Source: a gamma proteobacterium symbiont of Ctena orbiculata
GTDB lineage: Bacteria; Pseudomonadota; Gammaproteobacteria; Chromatiales; Chromatiaceae
NCBI GenBank assembly: GCA_003094535.1
Contig: NATV01000098.1
Coordinates: 1-47,803 of the forward strand
Length of the DNA stretch: 47,803 bases
Direction: 5' to 3'
A program made the position numbers and the translations under genes. Of this stretch, positions 8,710 to 16,110 are shown piece by piece. The notes beneath the pieces are model-generated. The model searched no databases. It was not told the origin of the DNA and saw nothing but the letters and a program-made list of their open reading frames with translations. Each line of letters begins with the position of its first letter. Positions within the stretch are counted from its first letter, which is position 1.

Positions 8710-9118
8710 ACGACGTGGTGAAAAACACTTTACAAATTGGGGTATTTGTATAAGAATTTACTTCATATTCCGGATACGGACTTAGTAACCGTACCAGTGG
8801 TGAAGGGAGTCTGGCGAGACACGCAATGTTCATCGCGCACACGGAGGAGCGGAACTGGTGGGCAATCTCAACATCCTGTTCCAACGTTTCGACCTCAGCA
8901 ACCCTACTCGAGCCATGGGTTGCGTCTGATAGGTGCCCGGCTGCAGTCATTACTTCAGCCGTTGCCTCAATTCTGGTTGGCGATTGCTTCAATCCCAGCC
9001 TGAATGTCGACAGGTTGCTGCTATGGGCGGAGGCTTGAACAGCGCACCAGACTGAGACCTCGCGCCACCGGATGGATAGGCATGATAGGGAAAATCCAAC
9101 GCGAAAAGGAGTTCAAGT
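8710..9118. other. 409-base intergenic region upstream of bacteriohemerythrin gene
   Basis: No convincing gene lies here. Several short reading frames occur on both strands, the longest on the minus strand running into the glutamate dehydrogenase gene, but none has a Shine-Dalgarno, family motifs or plausible codon use. An AT-rich stretch with TTTACA (8729-8734) and TATAAG (8749-8754) looks promoter-like, but the 14-base spacing is too short. The remaining ~300 bases have ordinary GC content, as if formerly coding or encoding a leader or small RNA. AAGGAG just before 9119 is the Shine-Dalgarno of the downstream gene. Confidence 0.4.
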
Positions 9119-9514
9119 ATGTCACTAATGGAATGGGCAGATGATCGATACGGCACCAACGTCGATCTCTGCGACAACCAACACAAAGAGCTGTTCAGCC
9201 GCGTCAATGCCCTCAATGACGCCGTCATCAACAGAGACCGCAGCGATATTGGCAATCGCCTCGATAACCTGGTCGATTTTGTCGTTAAGCATTTTGAAAC
9301 CGAAGAACGCCTGATGGAGGAGCGCGGCTACAGCGGCCTCGATCACCATCGACAAGAGCATGATCTGCTGGTGCGGACATGCACCGATATTCAGGACAAG
9401 TTCCATGCCGGTGAGATGGATGTCGAGGAGATAACGATGACCCATATAAAAAATTGGCTCGATCACCATATCCCGGTCATCGACAAACTATACGGACCTA
9501 CCTTGAGCAACTGA
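9119..9514 (+). CDS. Bacteriohemerythrin (non-haem di-iron O2-binding protein)
   Basis: A 131-residue four-helix protein carrying the full di-iron ligand set: His22 (NQHKEL), His58 and Glu62 (HFETEE), His77 and His81 (HHRQEH), His117 and Asp122 (HHIPVID). The length and ligand numbering are the same as I recall for the Methylococcus capsulatus hemerythrin, which carries O2 to membrane oxidases. Likely cytosolic, since there is no signal peptide, with roles in O2 storage, sensing or delivery. AAGGAG sits eight bases upstream of the ATG at 9119. It is a monocistronic gene: a 409-base non-coding stretch precedes it and a strong terminator (9559-9601) follows. Confidence 0.95.
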   Translation: MSLMEWADDRYGTNVDLCDNQHKELFSRVNALNDAVINRDRSDIGNRLDNLVDFVVKHFETEERLMEERGYSGLDHHRQEHDLLVRTCTDIQDKFHAGEMDVEEITMTHIKNWLDHHIPVIDKLYGPTLSN

Positions 9515-9558
9515 AAAAATTACGATTTTGATGTTAAGCCAAAATTGGCTTCATCCTC

Positions 9559-9601
9559 GCGGGACCTACGAGTGCCCCCGACGCGTCGGTCCCGCTTTTT
9601 T
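9559..9601 (+). terminator. Rho-independent terminator of the bacteriohemerythrin gene
   Basis: GCGGGACC (9559-9566) pairs perfectly with GGTCCCGC (9588-9595) and six T residues follow (9596-9601). The stem lies at the 3' end of the convergent yoaA gene, including its last codons and stop, so the DNA does double duty: coding on the minus strand and a terminator on the plus strand. Confidence 0.85.
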
Positions 9602-11518
9602 ATCTGCTTCCGTCAACGAGAAGAATCGCTCTAGCACACTTAAATCCTGCGTTTTCGTCATCGGCGGCAAGCTGCGAATAAAGATCTTGCCGTAGGGTTT
9701 GCTCAATAACCTGGGATCACAGACAGCCAAGACACCCCGGTCCTCCTCATCACGAATCAATCTGCCTGCTCCCTGTTTCAACGCAATCGCAGCTTGTGGC
9801 AGCTGATAGGCCATGAATGGATTCCCGCCACGCCTGCGCATTGAATCGATCCGGGCCTGTAACACCGGGTCTCCCGGTGAGGCAAAGGGCAGCTTGTCGA
9901 TAATGACGCAGGAAAGCGCCTCTCCGCGCACATCGACGCCCTCCCAGAAACTGGAGGTACCCAGCAATACCGCGTTGCCGAGGCTGCGAAACCGCTCGAG
10001 CAGTTCGGTGCGTGGCGCGGTACCCTGAACCAGCATGGGATAACTCAGCTTATCCTTCAGGTAGTCTGCCGCCTCTTGTAGCGCCCTGTGGCTGGTATAA
10101 AGCAGGAAGGCACGACCGCCGCTTGCCTGCAAAATGGGAAGGGAAAGATCGGATACGGCGCGATTGAAATCTGGGCTGGCTGGATCCGGCAGCCCTTTGG
10201 GCAGATACCAGACTGCCTGCTGCGGATAATCGAACGGGCTGTCCCAGCAATGGGTTTCCGCCTCTGTCAATCCCAGCTGCTGGGCGAAGTGCTCAAAACT
10301 GCCGCCCACCGCCAGGGTAGCGGAGGTAAACACCCAGGATGCGGGATGATCGTTAATGACGTTTTGAAATATGCCGGCAATCTCCAGCGGTGTGCGATTG
10401 AAACGGAAGCTCTGACGGTGGGTTTCAAACCAGCGAATAGACTCCTCGTCGCTGTTCTCCTGCAATTTGCGAAGCCGCAGTAAAACTGTTTCGCAACGCT
10501 CATTGCAGCTGTCGAGCCCCTTCCCTCGCCCTTCCACGCTTCGCAGCGCTTGTGCCAGCTGCTCTATGGCTTCCAGCAAGCTCTCGAGGCGGGCAACTAC
10601 TGATGGATTGCCGGCGACTTCGGACCAAGCGCCCCTTCGCGGTTCAAGACCAAAGGCAAGACGCATCTCCCGGGTAGCCTGCTGAAGCCGTTCTGCACGT
10701 TCGGGAATCTCGGGAAGATCATTTGCTTCACGGTGGTATTCCGCAATCGTGTCGCGGACGAGTTCCAACAGCTGACGGCCGCTCACACTGTCACCAAAGA
10801 AATTTCCTGCAATATCAGGCAGTTGATGTGCCTCATCAAGGATAAAGCAGTCTGCACCGGGAAGAAGCTCGCCGAATCCCTCCTCTTTCAAGGCCATGTC
10901 TGCACAAAGCAGATGGTGGTTGATTACCACCAGGTCCGCCTCTTGGGCACGCTTTCGCGCCTCCATCAAGTGACAACTGCTATAGGAGGAACACTCTTGA
11001 CCCAGGCAGTTATCGATGGTCGATGTGACATAGGGCCAGATGACCGCATCTTCGGAAATCTGTTTCATCTCGGAGATGTCACCGCTCTTTGTGATCGAGG
11101 ACCATTCGCGGATCATCTGTAACTGGGTAACCTGCTCCCTGGTAAGCTGCACCTCTTCAAGCAGGGTATTCTCCAAGCGGTGGATGCAGAGATAGTTGGC
11201 CCGCCCCTTCAGCAGGGCGGTTGAAACCGGGCTCGAGAGGCTTTGCCTAACCATGGGCAGATCGCGATGGAACAGCTGATCCTGTAGATTCTTGGTACCG
11301 GTTGAGATAATAACCTTGCGCCCGGACATCAGCGCCGGTACCAGGTAGGCAAAGGTCTTGCCCGTGCCGGTACCCGCTTCGCAGATCAGTACCCCGCCCT
11401 GATCCATAATCCGGTCTACGGCCTCTGCCATCTCCTGCTGCTGCGGCCGGTAGGAAAAACCCTCGATACGCTTGGCCAACCAGCCCTCAGGCCCGAAGAT
11501 CTCAGCTATGTCCGTCAT
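9566..11518 (-). CDS. yoaA: ATP-dependent DNA helicase YoaA (DinG/XPD-like)
   Basis: A 650-residue superfamily 2 helicase of the iron-sulfur XPD/DinG group. Motif I is AGTGTGKT, motif II is the DEAH box (FILDEAHQLPD), and motif VI is ALKQGAGRLIR. Four Cys between motifs I and II (Cys in NYLCIHR, then CLGQECSSYSSC) form the iron-sulfur cluster site. The segment order and wording (LLKGRANYLC, SATLAV, SFWEGVDVRGEALSCVIIDKLPF) track E. coli YoaA (636 aa), which works with the Pol III chi subunit in repair of replication gaps, rather than the longer DinG. The cluster makes it a client of the ISC machinery encoded later in the window. The upstream hypothetical gene ends only 36 bases before it, so they likely form an operon. 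Confidence 0.93.
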   Translation of the reverse strand: MTDIAEIFGPEGWLAKRIEGFSYRPQQQEMAEAVDRIMDQGGVLICEAGTGTGKTFAYLVPALMSGRKVIISTGTKNLQDQLFHRDLPMVRQSLSSPVSTALLKGRANYLCIHRLENTLLEEVQLTREQVTQLQMIREWSSITKSGDISEMKQISEDAVIWPYVTSTIDNCLGQECSSYSSCHLMEARKRAQEADLVVINHHLLCADMALKEEGFGELLPGADCFILDEAHQLPDIAGNFFGDSVSGRQLLELVRDTIAEYHREANDLPEIPERAERLQQATREMRLAFGLEPRRGAWSEVAGNPSVVARLESLLEAIEQLAQALRSVEGRGKGLDSCNERCETVLLRLRKLQENSDEESIRWFETHRQSFRFNRTPLEIAGIFQNVINDHPASWVFTSATLAVGGSFEHFAQQLGLTEAETHCWDSPFDYPQQAVWYLPKGLPDPASPDFNRAVSDLSLPILQASGGRAFLLYTSHRALQEAADYLKDKLSYPMLVQGTAPRTELLERFRSLGNAVLLGTSSFWEGVDVRGEALSCVIIDKLPFASPGDPVLQARIDSMRRRGGNPFMAYQLPQAAIALKQGAGRLIRDEEDRGVLAVCDPRLLSKPYGKIFIRSLPPMTKTQDLSVLERFFSLTEADKKAGPTRRGHS

Positions 11519-11554
11519 CGGTCTTGGTGGATTACCAGAATCTGTTCTCAGACC

Positions 11555-12052
11555 CTAGTCTGCCTGGTTGTCCCAGAGCTCGGGTTCGAGGCCATTTTCG
11601 CGGGTCCAGGCAAGGCGACCGATGATCTTGAATCGAGCCACCGACATGGCACCCCGTTTTGCCCGGTTACTGCTGCTCTTACCCACATATTCAACAATAT
11701 CGTCCCGTTCCGCTTCATAGATCTCATAGGGTTGATAATCCTCATCCATGAGTACCAGCACTACACTGTCCCAATCCTTATCGAGTTTTAGCTGGCCTAT
11801 CCTTTGACCCGATTTGCTTTCATCGAAGATAGTCCTGGATTTGATCTGAATCTGTTTGTCGCCTCGGGCCGGATCGATTGCATCGTAGCCACCCTCTCCC
11901 TGAGGCTTGGGATCGAGTTGCAGCAGCTTTAGCGCATCGTATTCGGCAATTTCATTGCTGATGCCGGGTAGTGGCTTGCCCATGGTGCGACGATACTCAG
12001 CTGCCAATACCCGGGCCTGGGCAATCAGTTTGTCGGCGGCATACAGGGTCAA
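11555..12052 (-). CDS. Hypothetical protein (DUF6998-like)
   Basis: A 165-residue soluble protein without signal peptide. It has an N-terminal helix (AADKLIAQARVLAAEYR), then LPGISNEIAEYDALKLLQL, GYDAIDP and QIQIKSR. The Glu-Tyr-Asp-Ala, Gly-Tyr-Asp and Gln-x-Lys arrangement resembles the D...(E/Q)xK core of PD-(D/E)XK nucleases, and I associate it with DUF6998, a family sometimes found beside DNA-processing genes. The C-terminal part (SVARFKIIGRLAWTRENG) carries no motif I know. It lies 36 bases upstream of yoaA on the same strand, which hints at a DNA-related job; nuclease activity is inference only. Confidence 0.6.
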   Translation of the reverse strand: MTLYAADKLIAQARVLAAEYRRTMGKPLPGISNEIAEYDALKLLQLDPKPQGEGGYDAIDPARGDKQIQIKSRTIFDESKSGQRIGQLKLDKDWDSVVLVLMDEDYQPYEIYEAERDDIVEYVGKSSSNRAKRGAMSVARFKIIGRLAWTRENGLEPELWDNQAD

Positions 12053-12195
12053 GCCTCAGCTCCTTCACGCTAGGGAATGGGATTCTGCTGGGATTGTAGC
12101 CTATCTGATACCCGTCAATAAACGCTCATCGCACCATGGCGGCCACTAAGATTGGTGTCCCGCGGGTTCAGCTGGCATGAAACCATCTGGTTGCA

Positions 12196-15100
12196 TCAGG
12201 CACTGGAGATTTGAGGTGCGTCCTCGACGATCGCTTGCAGAACCTCGGCAAAGGGCCGGGGGTGTCCGAAGTGATGGCCTTGAGCGAAATCCACTCCCAT
12301 CTCCTGCAACGCCTTGCCGATTGAGGCATCGCTGACATGTTCCGCTATCACCACCTTTTCCATGAAATGGGCAAGCTCCATGATCGAAATCACCATCGCC
12401 AAATCCGCTGTATTTTGAATCATTTCGCGTACGAAAATGCCATCGATCTTTACGTAATTGACAGGAAAATCCTTGAGATAAGAGAAGGAGGCAAAGCCCG
12501 AACCGAAATCGTCCAGATAACAGGAGCACCCCAGCGACCTGACCTCCCTCATAAATGCCACCGTCTCCTTGATATCTTTAGCCAGTGCGGTTTCCGTGAT
12601 CTCGAAACCGAGCTGAGATGCGGGGATGGGTGAATTGGTGATGCATTCCTTCAAATATTTCTTGAATTCGCTCTCCACCACCGATTTGGTCGAAAGATTA
12701 AGCGAGAAACTGATGTCATTTTGCAGTTTTTCACCATACGGACTGATCGCTTTAAAGAAGTGATCGATCACCCAATGGTCGACGGAGCGCATCAGGTCGT
12801 ATTGCTCGGCGATCTTGATAAAGCGTTGAGGGGGCTGTGGATCGCCTTTGTCATCGAGAATGCGCAGCAGGATTTCGTAGTGCGGATGTAAACCCGCATC
12901 CTGTTTCAGCGGAACGATAGGCTGGGCAAAAAGCACCATGCGATCATTCGCCAGGGCTTCCTGTATGGTCGGAATTGTCTGGATGGTCTGCATGTGCTTC
13001 TGGAAGGCGGAATCGGATGCTGAAAAGACACGCGTGCAGTTTCTGCCACTCTCCTTGGCCATGTAGCAGGCTGACTTCGCGGCCTGCAACAACTCGCTGG
13101 TGCTGGTTTGCTCCCGAACATCGACCTGCACCACGCCGAGGCTTGCCGAGACCGGTATCAGACGCTCATCCCAGCTGAAGCGATACTCCTCGATCGCACG
13201 GCGCAGTGATTCTGCTGTCTGGAACCCCTTGTCGAGATCCGCGTTTTTGATCAACAGGGCGAATTCGTCATCGCCGATGCGGGCCACCATGCCGTCTTTG
13301 GTCAAATAGCTTGTGAGTATCGAGGAGACCGTCTGCAGCAACCTGTCGCCTCCATCCAAACCGCAGAGATCGTTGACCACATGAAACTTGTCCAGGTCTA
13401 GAAGCGTCAGGACATGATGCGTATTGTCGTGTTCCGCCTCGGCCAAGATTTCATGCAGGTTTCGCTCAAAACTGCGCCGATTGAATAGCCCGGTCAACTC
13501 ATCGGTGGATGACTCATCCTTTATCTGGTTATAGCTGGTCAAGAGGATCCGGTCGATGGCCCTGTCCACGATGGGCTGCACCCGATCCTGCATCAGCTCG
13601 CAGTCACCGCTTTTCACCAACCTTGCCAATTCATGATCGCAAAGATCGTGTGCCTTCAAACCATTTCCGTCTACAAACAGAAAACGGCTCGAATCGTTGT
13701 TCTTCCATGCCAGGTAGAGCATTCGCGTTCCAGCTTCCGCAACCACCCAGGTGTCGATGGCAAGTGCTTTGACATGTTGAATCGATGTCTCGTCAATCTC
13801 GGAGTCATCGATGGGATCGGCGGACTTGATCCTGTCGCTGAAGTATTCAACAAGCCAATCCTCATCAACCTCAATCCGCTGCTCGATAAAGGGTAGTGCC
13901 GTCTCCCCTCCCTTGACCAGCGCAGTCTGCAATTCGATCGCGAAATTCCGGCTGGCTTCCGGATAGATAGGATAGTCTCGAAAACCCTTCCTGATAAGCG
14001 AGATCAGATCGCGAATCTGGTTGTTGCTCATATCGTGACCGGTTGCACGATTGAGAAAGAGTTTCCCCAGGATTTCGATGACCCGGGAATAGGCCTTCCA
14101 GGCAGTGCTCTCTTCACCATCAGCCGTATAGGTCTGCACCAGCAGATTTACCCACCCGAATTGAAACAGATGTGCTATCGCGCTGGTTACCGTTTTACCC
14201 AGCAACTGATTACGCAGGTAGGAGAGAACCGCACGCTCCGCGGCGATGAGTTGTTCATCCTTTTCACAACGATCGATGGCGATCTGGCGATTGCGATAGA
14301 AATTGTCCAGCTGGGTGTGTCTCAATGCCTCCAGGGCCTGGGTAACTTCAGAAACGCTGACTAGCTTTTTACTGTCAATGGCATCAAGCAGTTGGGAGAT
14401 TCTCGCCATGTCACGAACCTGGTTGACCTGGGTCCCAACCGTGAAATAGGGGATCAACAACTCAACGGTGGCGAGCAGACGCCTTACCGGATGTTTACTG
14501 TTTTCCAGCAGCGAGGGATCATTCACCACCTCCTGGATGATTTGAATCTCCATTCGGCTCAATAGATCCTTCAATTCATCGGGCACGAGTGGATCGTCAC
14601 GTAGCGCTGAAACCAGCTCCTCGCCGGTACTGATCGCGGCACTCACCAGCGGATCGATCTGTTGACTTGCGGATGCCTGGCTTAAAAGTTCCTGCTCCAG
14701 TTGCTTGAGTACTGAGGAACCAAATCTGAGGGGAAGATTGTTCAGCGATTCAATCACCTCGCTCTTGCCTATGCCGTCAGCCTCCGATTCTGAAGCGGCA
14801 TGATCGGTTTGATGCCCGACATCAAACAGCGTGGATAGATGTTGCAAAACCTTGCCAAGATTTGGATGAGATATCTTTTTTGCCGGATAGTTCTGCTTCA
14901 GGTTGATCTTATATTGCGAGGTGAAATCGATTCCCTTGTTTTTAAACAGTTCCAACAACGCTTCGTAGAGCTTATCCAGTCCCGCGAGGATTGTCTGCTG
15001 AAATACGCTCAATACCAGGTGAAAACCGTTGATTTCCAAATCAAACCTGTTCAATGCATGTTTTAAGGCATTGAGTAGGCTGATTGGCGAGAATGGGTTG

Positions 15101-15885
15101 TTCTCATCCTTGATCGTATGCGCCGTCAGATAGGTGAGCGAGGTCTCTATATGGTAGAGATTTCGAGCCAGATCCGTTTCAATCTGTCTCGCAATATCAT
15201 TGATTACCACCCAATGGTCGATCTCAACCTTTTCAACCAACTCGAGTTCCTGGTTGACGTTTGTCGTCTGGGTTGTATTGATACCTGCCAAGCAGCCCAA
15301 GTCATCAAACGCCTTTTCGACCTGTCCGGTAAATGCCTTGGCTATATCTGCCTCTTCCCGTTCCAGCGCCGTCATCAACAGAATCAGTCCCGATTCCTGT
15401 TGATTGAACTTGGGTTCGTTGACGTATTCCAGCAATGTCTCTCTGGCCTGCGTGAAAAAAGAGGTCAGCTGCGGGTTGAGGTAATCGAGCAAACGCTGGC
15501 GTAGCTCTTCAATCAGCGGGGAAACCGCCATTGTATCGAGATCAGTCTGTTCGCTTTTTTGTGGCTCGCGCTGTGACTGAAGAAAGCGATACAGCGCCTC
15601 GCCCTCCCCGTTCTCAATGATGCTTCCACCCAGACCCTGGTTATTCAGGTAGACGATGGCGATGCGAACTTGATTGGAGGCAACGGTAAGCACCGCCTCC
15701 TGGCGATCGGATTCGGCGATGTAACCCGCCGGCAGAAGGCCATTCAGCCTGTCGTCATCACAATTGAGATAGATCCCGCCCCGGGAGAAATTGCATATTC
15801 TGCAATCATCGAAGCTCTGCCCCTGGATGGCCAGGCTTGCCGGCAGATCGATCTCCAATCTCTGATGCCTTCTGCGGTTATTCAT
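12196..15885 (-). CDS. PilZ-DUF1631-GGDEF-EAL cyclic-di-GMP protein
   Basis: An unusually long 1229-residue fusion. Residues 1-~90 form a PilZ domain with both c-di-GMP contact motifs (RRRHQR near the N-terminus and NFSRGG). Residues ~100-720 fit the all-helical DUF1631 region. A GGDEF domain spans ~795-955, with the signature altered to GDDEF (~871) and NRRSFERN preserved. An EAL domain spans ~975-1220; EAL reads EIL, with FEITET, the DDFGSG loop and the KID lysine kept, while the second Glu of the EGVE motif is Ser (AEHVSD). Cyclase activity is therefore doubtful and phosphodiesterase activity possible. GGA lies eight bases before the ATG. No membrane segment is seen, so it acts in the cytosol. 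It may be a c-di-GMP receptor controlling surface functions. Confidence 0.85.
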   Translation of the reverse strand: MNNRRRHQRLEIDLPASLAIQGQSFDDCRICNFSRGGIYLNCDDDRLNGLLPAGYIAESDRQEAVLTVASNQVRIAIVYLNNQGLGGSIIENGEGEALYRFLQSQREPQKSEQTDLDTMAVSPLIEELRQRLLDYLNPQLTSFFTQARETLLEYVNEPKFNQQESGLILLMTALEREEADIAKAFTGQVEKAFDDLGCLAGINTTQTTNVNQELELVEKVEIDHWVVINDIARQIETDLARNLYHIETSLTYLTAHTIKDENNPFSPISLLNALKHALNRFDLEINGFHLVLSVFQQTILAGLDKLYEALLELFKNKGIDFTSQYKINLKQNYPAKKISHPNLGKVLQHLSTLFDVGHQTDHAASESEADGIGKSEVIESLNNLPLRFGSSVLKQLEQELLSQASASQQIDPLVSAAISTGEELVSALRDDPLVPDELKDLLSRMEIQIIQEVVNDPSLLENSKHPVRRLLATVELLIPYFTVGTQVNQVRDMARISQLLDAIDSKKLVSVSEVTQALEALRHTQLDNFYRNRQIAIDRCEKDEQLIAAERAVLSYLRNQLLGKTVTSAIAHLFQFGWVNLLVQTYTADGEESTAWKAYSRVIEILGKLFLNRATGHDMSNNQIRDLISLIRKGFRDYPIYPEASRNFAIELQTALVKGGETALPFIEQRIEVDEDWLVEYFSDRIKSADPIDDSEIDETSIQHVKALAIDTWVVAEAGTRMLYLAWKNNDSSRFLFVDGNGLKAHDLCDHELARLVKSGDCELMQDRVQPIVDRAIDRILLTSYNQIKDESSTDELTGLFNRRSFERNLHEILAEAEHDNTHHVLTLLDLDKFHVVNDLCGLDGGDRLLQTVSSILTSYLTKDGMVARIGDDEFALLIKNADLDKGFQTAESLRRAIEEYRFSWDERLIPVSASLGVVQVDVREQTSTSELLQAAKSACYMAKESGRNCTRVFSASDSAFQKHMQTIQTIPTIQEALANDRMVLFAQPIVPLKQDAGLHPHYEILLRILDDKGDPQPPQRFIKIAEQYDLMRSVDHWVIDHFFKAISPYGEKLQNDISFSLNLSTKSVVESEFKKYLKECITNSPIPASQLGFEITETALAKDIKETVAFMREVRSLGCSCYLDDFGSGFASFSYLKDFPVNYVKIDGIFVREMIQNTADLAMVISIMELAHFMEKVVIAEHVSDASIGKALQEMGVDFAQGHHFGHPRPFAEVLQAIVEDAPQISSA

Positions 15886-16072
15886 TGAAATTCCGTTGCA
15901 AATGCCACTCCTGGCGCTATTTTAATCGTTCAGATATACCCCCGATTAACAGATTATCGGCGCTAAGGTACAGAGCTTGAAAGAAAAATAGTGATAATCT
16001 GTGAACAATCTACGCTAGCGGTTGGGGATTAATCCTTTTTGACTCAGGAATTTCCGCCCGATTGAGATAACA

Positions 16073-16094
16073 AGCGAGACAGCTGCAGCTCGCT
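16073..16094 (-). repeat. Short hairpin downstream of mrcB
   Basis: AGCGAG (16073-16078) and CTCGCT (16089-16094) are inverted arms with a 10-base loop that itself contains the palindrome CAGCTGCAGCTG. It lies 17-38 bases beyond the mrcB stop on the minus strand. The T-run expected of an intrinsic terminator is absent (TGTTATC follows), so at most it is a weak 3' hairpin. The rest of the 225-base gap to 15885 shows no gene. Confidence 0.35.
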
Positions 16095-16110
16095 AATGCG
16101 TAGAAAAGGT

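Noticed and set aside
8603-8992. A minus-strand frame of 129 residues in the gap before bacteriohemerythrin
   Set aside because: No Shine-Dalgarno, no recognisable motif and it runs into the end of glutamate dehydrogenase.
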